The notes under the pieces were generated by a model that was not told where the DNA came from, ran no database searches, and saw nothing but the letters and a program-made list of their open reading frames with translations. Source: Phycisphaerales bacterium (lineage in GTDB: Bacteria; Planctomycetota; Phycisphaerae; Phycisphaerales; UBA1924). Taken from it: DNA of 53,828 nt. Below, piece by piece: positions 15,247 through 24,282 of this stretch (positions are counted from its first letter, which is position 1; the number at the start of each line of letters is the position of its first letter). Made by a program: the position numbers and the translations under genes. The stretch lies in the NCBI GenBank assembly GCA_019750095.1, contig JAIEOW010000058.1, positions 1 through 53,828 of the forward strand, read 5' to 3'.

Positions 15247-16539
15247 CTATTCCACCCGCTCGCCACCTGCCCAGACCATCTCGACAGGATTGTCACCGAT
15301 CTCGTACGCCAGCAGCCGCTCATCGTTTTCATGAAGCAGCAAGAGGTCGGCCCGCGCCCCCGGCGCGATGAAGCCAAGATCGGGATAACCGAGCAGAACC
15401 GCGGGGTTGAGCGTAGAGGCCACCAGCGCCTGTTCGACGCTCAGCCCGCACTGACGCACCGCAATCGCGATTGCCATCGGCATGCTGGGACACGGGGCCG
15501 AACCGGGGTTGAAGTTCGTAGCGACACACACACGTCCGCCGAGTCTTGCCAACTCACCCAGCCTCGCATAGCGACCGTCGAGATGCAGTCCGCAGATGGG
15601 AAGTCCAACGCCGAATGTCTGGCTGTGTGCAAGCAGATGCAAATCCTCGTCGCTCGATGCTTCCAGATGATCGACACTTCGGGCACCCATCCGAACCGCG
15701 TGAGCGACCATGCCCATCGACGTGAACTGATCGGCATGCACGCGCACGGTGTGCCCGTGACCCTGAGCGGCCGAAAGCAGGCGAATCGTGTCTTCAACGC
15801 CCCACGCCCCGCGCTCGCAGAATGCATCAACCGCGAGCCGCGCGATGCCATGGGTCGTCTTTGCGATCTGCGATATCGCCGGCAACGTGTGCTCGATGGT
15901 GTCATCGACAAATCGCGTCGCCGAGGCGGCCTCGGGATCGATCGCATGTCCGAGCAGCGCGGTCGGCACCAGCGTGGACATGGTGTAGCCGCGTGCCTGC
16001 ACGATGGCCTCAAGCATGTTGAGTTCGTGATCGAGCGTCAGACCATACCCTGTCTTGACCTCGATCGTGGTTGATCCGAGCGCGAGCATACGGTCTGCGC
16101 GGCCGATCAGGTCGCACGCGAGCTCGCCGACACTGGACTCGCGTGTGGCCCGAACGCTGCACATGATTCCGCCGCCCGCCGCCGCTATCTGCTGATAGGT
16201 CTGCCCCGCGAGTTTCATCTCCCAATCTGGCAGGCGTGCAGCCGCGCCGCCGCCCCAGCACGCGTGCGTGTGGCAATCGACGAACCCCGGCATCAGCACA
16301 CGCCCACGAGCGTCGATCTCAACAGCATCCGCACTAAGTGCTCTTCGCGCTTCGGAAACTGGTTCACCAGCACGGGTCACCTCGCGGATCACACCATCGC
16401 TCACCAGAACATCGCCGCGATCAATGATGCCGAGCACATCGCGATCGGTTCCCCGCCGCCCGAGCCCGGCAGAAGGGACTATCTCCCCGGAGGCAAGCAT
16501 CGTGAGCACTCTCGCGTTTCGAATCAGCGTGACACTCAA
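15247..16539 (-). CDS. hutI: imidazolonepropionase
   Basis: A 430-residue amidohydrolase that opens 4-imidazolone-5-propanoate to N-formimidoyl-glutamate in histidine degradation. The metal site is visible as MPGFVDCHTHACWGG (HxH), with later ligands in RVHADQFTSMG and VDHLEASSDED. ATNFNPGSAPCPSMPM is the HutI signature near the active site. The start is taken as TTG 16537-16539, which overlaps the hutG stop (TTGA) and follows GAGGTGGG. The frame is open further upstream, but that part lies inside hutG. The overlap suggests translational coupling. hutH and hutU are not in this window. Confidence 0.93.
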   Translation of the reverse strand: MSVTLIRNARVLTMLASGEIVPSAGLGRRGTDRDVLGIIDRGDVLVSDGVIREVTRAGEPVSEARRALSADAVEIDARGRVLMPGFVDCHTHACWGGGAAARLPDWEMKLAGQTYQQIAAAGGGIMCSVRATRESSVGELACDLIGRADRMLALGSTTIEVKTGYGLTLDHELNMLEAIVQARGYTMSTLVPTALLGHAIDPEAASATRFVDDTIEHTLPAISQIAKTTHGIARLAVDAFCERGAWGVEDTIRLLSAAQGHGHTVRVHADQFTSMGMVAHAVRMGARSVDHLEASSDEDLHLLAHSQTFGVGLPICGLHLDGRYARLGELARLGGRVCVATNFNPGSAPCPSMPMAIAIAVRQCGLSVEQALVASTLNPAVLLGYPDLGFIAPGARADLLLLHENDERLLAYEIGDNPVEMVWAGGERVE

Positions 16540-17534
16540 TGCCCACCTCGATTGAAATCGCTGGCGGAACTCGACTCGCGGGCAGCGAATCCTCTGAGAA
16601 ATGTGAGGAACATATGGGCCGCGATGCGAGCCGTGCGGCCGTCCTGATCGAACATGGGATTCAGTTCCATGATGTCGAAGCACCGCACGGAAGAAGACCT
16701 CGCGGCACAAGCAATCATCCGCTCAACTTCCCGTGCTGTGTATCCGCACGGATTGATCGCACTCACGCCGGGGGCGATCGAGGAGTCCAGTGCATCCATG
16801 TCCAGAGAGCAGAACGCACGGCACTCGCCGCCGTCCTGAGCACTATCCAGCATCTGTGACACACACACGTGCGCCCGATCGAGATCGCCACCTGGCACGA
16901 TCTCACTTCCGCGCGAGTGCAGATACTCGGCATGCTCACGCGTGTTCACCAGCGGGTTCATCCCGATGCACGCGACGCGCGAGACGTGTCCGCCTTCGAT
17001 CAGCGACCGAAAAGGCATCCCGCTGCCGACCTCTGCACGAACGTCGAGATGTGCGTCTATGTACACGCCCGTCATCACCCCATACGCGCGGGCCACGCCA
17101 CGCACGAAGGCGAACGTCAGATCATGTCCCCCGCCGATGGCGATGGGAAACAGGCCCATCTCCAGGATCGCCAGCACCGCCTCACTCACCCGATCGTGCG
17201 TCTCGTGAATGTCGCGTCCGATGATGATGTCGCCGCAATCGAAGACTCTGGGATAAGCCGCAGCATTTGCACTCTCATCCGCCGGCGACGCCACGCCATA
17301 CTTCGCCAGCGCGGCTCGAAACGCGGCGGGCCCGTGCTTGGCACCCGCTCGACCGTGGTTCAGTTCCACGCCGGTGTCGTCAGGAATCCCAATCAGGCCA
17401 ACCCGGCACTTGCTCACGAGCGCCCGCGCCTCAGCCCGGTCAAGCAGATCCGGCGCGTTGGAGACAATCGTCGAGGCATATCGCCCAGAGCGGATGCCCG
17501 TCGGCCAAACCGGAGGTGCAACGTGCGGTATCAC
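16536..17534 (-). CDS. hutG: formimidoylglutamase (arginase family)
   Basis: A 332-residue Mn-dependent ureohydrolase that converts N-formimidoyl-glutamate to glutamate and formamide, the step after HutI. The three arginase metal motifs are present: IAIGGGHDLTFAF, YIDAHLDVRAE and SLDMDALDSSIAPGVSA. The fold start is VGLIGIPDDTGVELNHGRAGAKHGP. The start is a GTG at 17532-17534, since no ATG is available near the N-terminus. Directly upstream of hutI with overlapping stop and start. Specificity among ureohydrolases is inferred from the hutI partner. Confidence 0.88.
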   Translation of the reverse strand: MIPHVAPPVWPTGIRSGRYASTIVSNAPDLLDRAEARALVSKCRVGLIGIPDDTGVELNHGRAGAKHGPAAFRAALAKYGVASPADESANAAAYPRVFDCGDIIIGRDIHETHDRVSEAVLAILEMGLFPIAIGGGHDLTFAFVRGVARAYGVMTGVYIDAHLDVRAEVGSGMPFRSLIEGGHVSRVACIGMNPLVNTREHAEYLHSRGSEIVPGGDLDRAHVCVSQMLDSAQDGGECRAFCSLDMDALDSSIAPGVSAINPCGYTAREVERMIACAARSSSVRCFDIMELNPMFDQDGRTARIAAHMFLTFLRGFAARESSSASDFNRGGH

Positions 17535-17699
17535 AATGGAACGATACCCGACTTCTCAGATGCTCGCATGAAACGACTCGAATAGAGTCCGAAGCAGCCA
17601 GCACTCCGCCATCGGGTTCATTCCGCATCAGCATTCACATGGCGAGACCGTCCCACACGTTTCAAGCTCAGCCAACCGTAAGCCGCGCTCAACGCCGAC

Positions 17700-18512
17700 A
17701 TGGACTCACACGACTGCTATGAACTCTGCGTACAAGGCCCGCGCCCGCTGGCCATGTTCCTGCGAGCCGTGCATGGACGCGAGCCGCGCGCACTGCGCGA
17801 GGACTTCTGCGGCACAGCCGCGCTGAGCCGAGCGTGGATTATGGCCGGACGTTCATCGACCAAGCCCACCTCGGCAAGGGCTGTCGATCTTGATCACATG
17901 GTGCTCGCCCGCGCCCGCGCCTCGGCCCTGGCCGAGGGCATCGCCTTGGACACCCTCGAAGGCTTGACACTCATCGCCAACGACGCGATCCGTGCCCCGG
18001 TCACCCCGGAAGATCTCTGCGACGTGATCTTCGTCGGCAACTTCTCCATCGGTTACATGCATGACCGAGCGACCCTCCTCCAATATCTCCGCCGTTCATG
18101 CGAACGTCTCCAGATCTCTGCCGCCCATCGCGGCATATTCGTCTGCGATACCTATTGCGGCCCATCCGCCTTCAAGCTCGGCAGCGTCACGCGGACGCAC
18201 GTCGCCCCTGAGGGACGGCTGATCCGCTACACGTGGCAACAGAAGCACGCCGACGCGCTCACGGGAATGGTCACGTGTGTGCTGCACTTTCAGGTCGAGC
18301 ACGACGGCGATGTCATCGCTCGCTTTCCGGATGCGTTCACTTATCACTGGCGACTGTGGTCGCTCCCCGAACTCCTGGAGGCCATGCTCGAGGCCGGCTT
18401 CTCAAGCACCGAGGTGTATCAGGACCTCGCCACCGACCCACCCACGCCGCTCCACGACAGCCAGAATCTGGGAGAGTCCGGCATCGTGTGCGTCGTCGCC
18501 AGCGCACCGTGA
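17700..18512 (+). CDS. class I SAM-dependent methyltransferase
   Basis: A 270-residue putative methyltransferase. Motif I is degenerate but recognisable in ALREDFCGTAALSRAWI. An acidic residue ends motif II (ARAVDLDHMVLARAR), and motif IV is DVIFVGNFSIGYMHDRATLLQYLRRSCERL. A beta-rich insertion (TRTHVAPEGRLIRYTWQQ, VLHFQVEHDGDVI) and the ending ELLEAMLEAGFSSTEVYQDL are as in ubiE-like small-molecule enzymes. The substrate is unknown. It diverges from hutG and runs head-on into the other methyltransferase at 18531, 18 nt away. Confidence 0.8.
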   Translation: MDSHDCYELCVQGPRPLAMFLRAVHGREPRALREDFCGTAALSRAWIMAGRSSTKPTSARAVDLDHMVLARARASALAEGIALDTLEGLTLIANDAIRAPVTPEDLCDVIFVGNFSIGYMHDRATLLQYLRRSCERLQISAAHRGIFVCDTYCGPSAFKLGSVTRTHVAPEGRLIRYTWQQKHADALTGMVTCVLHFQVEHDGDVIARFPDAFTYHWRLWSLPELLEAMLEAGFSSTEVYQDLATDPPTPLHDSQNLGESGIVCVVASAP

Positions 18513-18530
18513 ACACTCCGATGTACCACA

Positions 18531-19325
18531 TCACCGCTCTGCCGGCTCGCCTCCGACAATCAGCCGAAGCGATCCCTCAAACCACGGCCTGGTCCGCCAC
18601 GCTCCGAAGCGCGCGCCCCATCGCCCCGTCTCAAGATCGCTCCGTAGCTCTCGCACGAATCGATCTTTCACACCTTCATCAACGAACGTCCATCCCGACT
18701 GCGACTGCGTTACGGCGGGATCCAAGAATCGCTCGGGCCGGGCATAGAACGCCTCAGTAAAGCCGTCCGTGCAGTCGATGGGTATCGGCACCGTCGCCAC
18801 CGTCGCCCGACGGGAGCGCGTCGACAAGTGATCCACAAGCAAGTCGATCGCCGGGTACCGCTTCCGCTCGGCCGCGATCAGTTCGGGGGCGTACTCCGCA
18901 AGCCAAAATCGATCCAGCGCATCCCCGTCAAACGTCATCACCACAATCGGGCCACGCGCAACCCTCTTCAGCTCGCGCAGTCCGGCATCAAGATCCTGCC
19001 ACTGATGAACCGTGACCATCGCCATGCTCGCGTCGACGGACTGGTCGTCCAGCGGCAGTTTCTCGGCCCGCGCATCGATCGCCGGCACCGCACCGCGCCC
19101 GGCTCGCTGAGCACGCATCGCCGCCGACGGCTCGATCGCGATCACGTGCCGATCCCGCGGCTCGTACGAACCCGCACCTGCACCAACGTTCAACACCACC
19201 CGCGCAGGCCCAAGCGCCGCATGCACCATCGACTCGATCCGCGGATCGGTCCGCCGAATCACCGCATACGACCCGGCCATCCCACCCTCGGCGTACTCAA
19301 CTTCCGCAGCGCGCGTGGGCTTCAT
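18531..19325 (-). CDS. class I SAM-dependent methyltransferase (UbiE/Methyltransf_11-like)
   Basis: A 264-residue enzyme. SAM-binding motif I is VVLNVGAGAGSYEP, motif II is HVIAIEPSAAM, and the post-motifs are AIDARAEKLPLDDQSVDASMAMVTVHQW and GLRELKRVARGPIVVMTFD. This is the usual layout of Methyltransf_11 proteins. ATG 19323-19325 (MKPTRAAEVEYA) is preferred because an 18-residue upstream extension is only a Gly run translated from a C-rich tract. It is transcribed after prfC, with 60 nt between. The substrate is unknown. Confidence 0.85.
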   Translation of the reverse strand: MKPTRAAEVEYAEGGMAGSYAVIRRTDPRIESMVHAALGPARVVLNVGAGAGSYEPRDRHVIAIEPSAAMRAQRAGRGAVPAIDARAEKLPLDDQSVDASMAMVTVHQWQDLDAGLRELKRVARGPIVVMTFDGDALDRFWLAEYAPELIAAERKRYPAIDLLVDHLSTRSRRATVATVPIPIDCTDGFTEAFYARPERFLDPAVTQSQSGWTFVDEGVKDRFVRELRSDLETGRWGARFGAWRTRPWFEGSLRLIVGGEPAER

Positions 19326-19335
19326 GGCCTTATCG

Positions 19336-19380
19336 CCTCCGCCCACCCCCCCCCCCACTCCCCCACTCCCCCCGCACACT
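19336..19380. repeat. C-rich low-complexity tract
   Basis: The short gap between prfC and the methyltransferase is nearly pure C on the plus strand, with a run of 12 at its core. The coding (minus) strand of the methyltransferase leader is therefore G-rich. Confidence 0.6.
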
Positions 19381-19385
19381 CGACC

Positions 19386-21110
19386 TCAGCTCGCAGGCGT
19401 CTTGCTGAGCTCCACCTTCGGATTGCGCCCCTTGAAATCGCGCAGCGCCCACTCGTCGGCCATCAACACCATCGCTCGCCCAAACCGGTCGTAGAAGACC
19501 GCACAGCTCGGCGGCAGCTCCGGCTCAAACCGTTCGTCCTCATCCTTCGGCTTCCACTCCGGCGGCGGAGTCATCCACATCCCGATCGACCACGGCGCAC
19601 GCTCCAGATGCGTCTCCGATTGATACTCCGTCACCAAGCGATGCTGCACCACTTCAAACTGCAGCACGCCCACCGCGGCCAGCAGCGTGCTCGCGCCGCT
19701 TGCACCGCTCGTGCCCACCACGCCCGAGATCCCAGTCCCCGGCGGCGGTGGCACGCGGCTGAGCGCCTGCACCACGCCCTCTTGCAAGAGCTGCTCAAGC
19801 CCCTGCCGATAGCGCTTGAAGTTGCTGGGCTGCGGATTCACCAGAAACGCGAACACCTCGGGCGCAAACACTGGAATCTCATCAAAGCTCACGCTCCGAT
19901 CCTCGGTCAGCGTGTCGCCGATACCCAGCCCGTCATTACCGATGATCCCAACGATGTCGCCCGCGATCGCCTCGTCAACGGTCTCGCGTTCCTGCCCGAA
20001 GAGCTTCGCGGCGTTGGACAGCCGCACTTTGCGCCCCGCCGTCGCTTCAGCACCCCCGCCCGCTGGCAGCAGCACCGCCGACATGTCGCGTTCGAACGTT
20101 CCGCTCACCACGCGGATAAACGCCACGCGGTCGCGATGCTTCGGGTCCATGTTCGCCTGGATCTTGAAGACGAATCCGCTAAAGAACGGGTCATCCGGCC
20201 GCACCGTTTTCTCGGGTGCGTTCGGATCAGGCCGACCGTTCACCCCAAGCGCCCGCACACGTCGCGCCGTCGGCCCGCTGGTGTACTTCAAGAACCCATC
20301 CAGCAGCAGGTGCACGCCAAAGTTGTTCATCGCACTGCCAAAGAACACCGGCGTGATCTTCTCATCCAGCACGGCCTGCGGCTCGAACGTCGCGCCCGCG
20401 CCATCCAGCATCTCGATGGCTTCCTTCGCGTCGCTATACACATCCGGCCCAACCTCATCCAGCGTGTTCTTCACGAACGGGTCATCCAGCCCGCGCACGT
20501 CCACCGGTGCGGCGTGCGCCCCGCCCTTGGTCCGTTCAAACAAATGCACCTGTTTCGCCAAACGGTCGTACACCCCGCGAAACGTGGGCCCGTTCCCCAG
20601 CGGAAAGTTCACCGGAAACGGCGCAATCCCCAGCACCCGTTCAAGCTCGTCCAGCAGTTCCAGCGGGTCTTTCGCGGGTCGATCCAGCTTGTTCATGAAC
20701 GTGAAGATCGGCACCCCACGCCGACGACAGACCTCAAACAGCTTCAGTGTCTGCGGCTCGATGCCCTTCGCCGCATCGATCACCATCACGGCAGAGTCCA
20801 CCGCCGTCAGCACGCGATAGGTGTCCTCAGAGAAGTCCTTGTGCCCCGGCGTGTCCAGCAGGTTCACCCGGAAACCCTGATAGTCAAACTGCAACACCGT
20901 CGAGCTGATCGAGATCCCGCGCTGCTTCTCGATCTCCATCCAGTCACTGGTGGTCGCACGCTGGTTTTTGCGTGCCGTCACGCTTCCGGCAAGCTGGATC
21001 TGCCCACCATACAGCAGGAACTTCTCGGTAAGCGTCGTCTTTCCCGCGTCGGGGTGCGAGATGATCGCGAACGTGCGTCTTGGAAGCTGTTTCTGGGCCG
21101 ATTCTGCCAT
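19386..21110 (-). CDS. prfC: peptide chain release factor 3
   Basis: A 574-residue translational GTPase that recycles RF1/RF2 after stop-codon recognition. G1 is SHPDAGKTTLTEK, switch I is RGISISSTVLQF, G3 is DTPGHKDFSEDTYR (the RF3 signature), and G4 is FMNKLDRPAKDP. Domain II and III motifs include KITPVFFGSAMNNFGV and FKIQANMDPKHRDRVAF. The C-terminal domain ends with DEWALRDF. A Pro/Gly/Ser-rich insertion (PPPPGTGISGVVGTSGASG) interrupts domain III near residue 455; it is unusual for RF3, whose usual length is about 530. ATG 21108-21110 gives the correct N-terminus. Confidence 0.95.
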   Translation of the reverse strand: MAESAQKQLPRRTFAIISHPDAGKTTLTEKFLLYGGQIQLAGSVTARKNQRATTSDWMEIEKQRGISISSTVLQFDYQGFRVNLLDTPGHKDFSEDTYRVLTAVDSAVMVIDAAKGIEPQTLKLFEVCRRRGVPIFTFMNKLDRPAKDPLELLDELERVLGIAPFPVNFPLGNGPTFRGVYDRLAKQVHLFERTKGGAHAAPVDVRGLDDPFVKNTLDEVGPDVYSDAKEAIEMLDGAGATFEPQAVLDEKITPVFFGSAMNNFGVHLLLDGFLKYTSGPTARRVRALGVNGRPDPNAPEKTVRPDDPFFSGFVFKIQANMDPKHRDRVAFIRVVSGTFERDMSAVLLPAGGGAEATAGRKVRLSNAAKLFGQERETVDEAIAGDIVGIIGNDGLGIGDTLTEDRSVSFDEIPVFAPEVFAFLVNPQPSNFKRYRQGLEQLLQEGVVQALSRVPPPPGTGISGVVGTSGASGASTLLAAVGVLQFEVVQHRLVTEYQSETHLERAPWSIGMWMTPPPEWKPKDEDERFEPELPPSCAVFYDRFGRAMVLMADEWALRDFKGRNPKVELSKTPAS

Positions 21111-21235
21111 TGGACCGCGATCCTAGCGAGACGCCCGCTCACTCGTCGGCCTCGGTGCATTTTCTGGGTGTGGCCCATGCTTTCGACCAACCAGTGACGC
21201 TTCAGTCCGAACTCCGCATACGGACTGCGCTCTCA

Positions 21236-21276
21236 AAAAAAGAGACGCGAGGCCCGGACAACCGGGACCCCGCGTC
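21236..21276 (-). terminator. intrinsic terminator of the dockerin-protein gene
   Basis: On the minus strand a GC-rich hairpin (21244-21276; outer stem GACGCG/CGCGTC, inner CCCGG/CCGGG, loop of about 4 nt) is followed by a run of Ts (A-run at 21236-21241 on the plus strand). It lies 68 nt past the stop of the gene at 21344. Confidence 0.85.
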
Positions 21277-21343
21277 GTGGCAAATGAAGTTGAGCGTGCC
21301 CGGCGTAGGCCCGGGCACGCGGTGTGTGACGCGATCGCTCGGC

Positions 21344-24100
21344 TCAGCAGCCGCCGGCGAACCAGGCGTTGAGGAACCCGAAGATGTCCGCGACTTCGAT
21401 GCCGTTGATGCCGTCGAAGTCGGTCTTGCAGCTGCCGGCGAACCAGCCGTTGAGGAACGTGAAGATGTCGGCGACTTCGATCGAGCCGTTGCAGTCGAAG
21501 TCGGCCGGGCAGGTGAGGGAGAGGTCGGCGGCGTTGATCACGCCGTCGCCGTTCATGTCGCCCATCGCGTAGCCACCGTTCATGCCCTGGTTGGCCTGAA
21601 CGATGTTGCGATCGATGACGTTCTTGACGCCGTCGAGGTTCACGTCGCCGATGCAGGTGCCGAGGATCGTGGAGACGATCTCGTTGATGTCGGCGTTGTT
21701 GACGCTGCGGTCGCCGTTCATGTCCGCGGAGAGGTCAAACAGCACGGCCTCGGAGAGGTCGGACCAGTCGGCCGAGCCGCCGGAGATGCCGGCCTGCGTG
21801 AACTGAGCGAACACGTAGTCGATGTCGCGGGCGTCGACGCGGCCGTCGGAGCCAACCGGGGCCCAACCGCGGGCAATGCGACCGGTCGAACCGAAGACGT
21901 CGCCGCGGGAGTCGCCAGCGGCGTAGGGCTTGATGCAAGAACCATTGCCCAGCGTGGTGCCGAAGAAGTTGCCGCCGAAGGCGGTGTCCACGGCGGTGAA
22001 CCCTGCCTTGCGGTCCAGGTTGCCGCCGACGAGCGCCAGGCCGTCGGCCCAGTAGCGGACGTCGAGCGTGTCAAACGAGCCGTTGGCGTCAAAGTCGCCC
22101 AGGAGTTCGATGATGGCGTCGCCCGGAGCGGCGGCCTGACCCGTGGTGGTGGCGAGGGTGGCAAGAGCGCCGGAAGCCGCCGGGCTGGTCCAGACCGGAC
22201 CGCCGTTGCGCTGACGCCAGGCGTTGACCAGGCCCATCGCGTCGGCGGTGGAGCGGATGCCGTCGGCGTTGAAGTCGCCGGCGAGGTAGTTTCGGAGGGG
22301 GAGGTTCGAGCCGAAGCTCAAGGTTGCGCCGCCCTGGGTCAGGTAGCCGTTACCGTTGGGAACGCCGTCGGAATAGACCACGCCGGTGGCGCGGGTCGGA
22401 ACCTTGCCGGCGCGGCTGTTGGCCGGGTTTACCGGAGCAACGCGGGTGCCGAACGTGCTGAAGATCGTCGAGTTCGTGTTGTGGATGTTGTTGGCGCGGG
22501 TGTAGGCCTGCAGATTGGCGTTGAAGCCGGGATTCGGGATCATCAGGCAGGGCTGCGAAAGATCGTGCAGGTTGTCAATCGCGCCGAGGAGGATGAACTG
22601 ACCGGCCGCACGCTCGCCCGGCATGAACGCCGAATCAGAGCCGCCCGGCACCGCGACGAACGCCGCGATCGACTCGCGGACGTTGTTCACGTACGCCGCC
22701 GCCGCCTTGTTCACCATCGGGGTGTTGCCGTTGTTCAGACCGCCGGAAGCGACGGGCTCAGCAGCCGGGTCACCGATCGTCGCGAGCACGGCCTGGCCGC
22801 CGATGAGCCAGCCGTTGTTGCTGTTGTCCAGCAGGTTGTCGATCGTGGGGCGGACGAACTGAGTGCCGCCATAAGCGTCGTTCTGGGTGTTGAGGATTTC
22901 GAGGACGCCGTTGGTGATCCACGAGCCGGAACCGGAGCCGCTCACGCCGCGCTCGGTGCCGACGTAGCCAATGCCCAGGCGGGTGTTACGGATGACCGAC
23001 TCCATACCACCGTTGGAGGTCTTGTTGGTGGGGTAGAACTGCGCTCCAGCGTTGTGCTGAGCTGCGACAGAAGACTCGCCACCGATGCTGTCACCGACGC
23101 CCCAGGAGGGGTCGATGCAGATGCTGTTCATGAACGCGTTGCGGGTGCCCGAGCCCACGTCACGGGTGCAGACGACGAAGTTCTCGCCGTTGTTCGCGCG
23201 GCCGGTGGTGAACAGGTGCTGCAGCTCCGTGATCTTGATCTGTGTCAGACCCGTGCCGAAGTTGGCGACCGGAGCGATCGGGGCGTAGAAGAGTTCGGTG
23301 TCGAAGATCGTGTTCGCGTCCTGAACCAGCGGAGTCGCCGGGTTGAACAGCGTGCGACCGTTCAGGTCAGAGAGCTGGGACGACAAACCACCGGAAAGGT
23401 GCGGATTTGCGGCGTTGACGGCGGCTTCGCCGTTCTTGCCGACGCTCAGACGGGGGTTGCGACCATAGCCCAGTTCCTGGGGCTTGCGGGTCGCAAGAGC
23501 CGAGCCACCCGGCTTGTTGGTCGCCCAGACCGTGCTCACGTCGAGCGGAGCAATATCGATCGTCACGCAACCGGTCATGCCGGAGATCGCGCGATTCGCA
23601 CCGCTCGTCGCTGCACGCTGCGGAATGCCGCCAGCGTTCAGCGGCTGATAGGCCCCACCAGAGACGGGGTTGCCGCCGGTGATGTACTGCACGCCGTTGA
23701 AGTACGCCGTACCGGCAGAACCGAAGAGCGAACGGGAAGTGTCCGAGCCCAGGATGCCCGCGGGAGCGCCAACGGTGTCATCGGTGGCGACGCAGACGGT
23801 GCCTCCGAACAGGGTCAGCTCGCGGAAACCGTTCACCGAACCGACGACGCGGTAGGAGAGGTTCCAGACGTTGGAACCGTTGGTCCCGCGCGGAAGGAGG
23901 TTCTGAACGCCGAACGGAATGCAGCGGCCGCAGACGCCGTTTCCGTCAACGTCGATGTAGTCGTTCGTCGAGCCGAGCGAGGCCACGAAGTTCTCCAGCA
24001 GCGTCGCGCCGGAGATGTTGATCATCTGCTGCGCCATCGCGCTCCCGGCGGTCAGACACGTGCCAGCCGCCATCACGATCGCAAGATTCGTCCGCTTCAT
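21344..24100 (-). CDS. large secreted PstS-like protein with dockerin-type repeats
   Basis: A 918-residue exported protein. Residues 1-23 are a Sec signal (MKRTNLAIVMAAGTCLTAGSAMA). The mature N-terminus QQMINISGATLLENF resembles the start of phosphate-binding PstS-like proteins, and VCTRDVGSGTRNAFM around residue 310 resembles their ligand loop. From about residue 625 on come at least eight Ca-binding-loop-like modules, for example DFNADGIRSTADAMGLVNAW, DMNGDRSVNNADINEIV, DMNGDGVINAADLSL and, at the very end, two of the form ADIFTFLNGWFAG. This is the Phycisphaerae type of dockerin-like anchor. Role is unknown; surface binding or cell-envelope anchoring is likely. AAGGAG lies 11 nt upstream of the ATG. 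A strong terminator follows. Confidence 0.8.
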   Translation of the reverse strand: MKRTNLAIVMAAGTCLTAGSAMAQQMINISGATLLENFVASLGSTNDYIDVDGNGVCGRCIPFGVQNLLPRGTNGSNVWNLSYRVVGSVNGFRELTLFGGTVCVATDDTVGAPAGILGSDTSRSLFGSAGTAYFNGVQYITGGNPVSGGAYQPLNAGGIPQRAATSGANRAISGMTGCVTIDIAPLDVSTVWATNKPGGSALATRKPQELGYGRNPRLSVGKNGEAAVNAANPHLSGGLSSQLSDLNGRTLFNPATPLVQDANTIFDTELFYAPIAPVANFGTGLTQIKITELQHLFTTGRANNGENFVVCTRDVGSGTRNAFMNSICIDPSWGVGDSIGGESSVAAQHNAGAQFYPTNKTSNGGMESVIRNTRLGIGYVGTERGVSGSGSGSWITNGVLEILNTQNDAYGGTQFVRPTIDNLLDNSNNGWLIGGQAVLATIGDPAAEPVASGGLNNGNTPMVNKAAAAYVNNVRESIAAFVAVPGGSDSAFMPGERAAGQFILLGAIDNLHDLSQPCLMIPNPGFNANLQAYTRANNIHNTNSTIFSTFGTRVAPVNPANSRAGKVPTRATGVVYSDGVPNGNGYLTQGGATLSFGSNLPLRNYLAGDFNADGIRSTADAMGLVNAWRQRNGGPVWTSPAASGALATLATTTGQAAAPGDAIIELLGDFDANGSFDTLDVRYWADGLALVGGNLDRKAGFTAVDTAFGGNFFGTTLGNGSCIKPYAAGDSRGDVFGSTGRIARGWAPVGSDGRVDARDIDYVFAQFTQAGISGGSADWSDLSEAVLFDLSADMNGDRSVNNADINEIVSTILGTCIGDVNLDGVKNVIDRNIVQANQGMNGGYAMGDMNGDGVINAADLSLTCPADFDCNGSIEVADIFTFLNGWFAGSCKTDFDGINGIEVADIFGFLNAWFAGGC

Positions 24101-24249
24101 AAGAAACTCACTCCTTCTTTGCGAGATCTACACACCACATACAGGGGGGTCCGCCGACACTCTGCGCAGACCGACCGCTTGCTGAGAACCCGGCAACGCG
24201 CGAGGGCTCTCCCTGACTTACCGAATCTTCATCTTTGATAGAAACTCAA

Positions 24250-24271
24250 ACGACCCGATCTCTCGGGTCGT
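24250..24271 (-). terminator. intrinsic terminator of the pseudopilin gene
   Basis: A perfect 9-bp stem ACGACCCGA / TCGGGTCGT with a 4-nt loop lies 11 nt after the stop at 24283. On the minus strand the T-rich stretch TTGAGTTTC follows. Confidence 0.7.
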
Positions 24272-24282
24272 CTGGTGAACAA

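Noticed and set aside
18828..21197. A plus-strand open frame of 789 codons opposite prfC
   Set aside because: Arg/His-rich antisense frame of prfC, without motif.
21080..24238. A plus-strand open frame of 1052 codons opposite the dockerin-type protein
   Set aside because: It is the mirror of a GC-rich gene. It has no start signal or recognisable domain, and the minus frame has signal peptide, domains and terminator.
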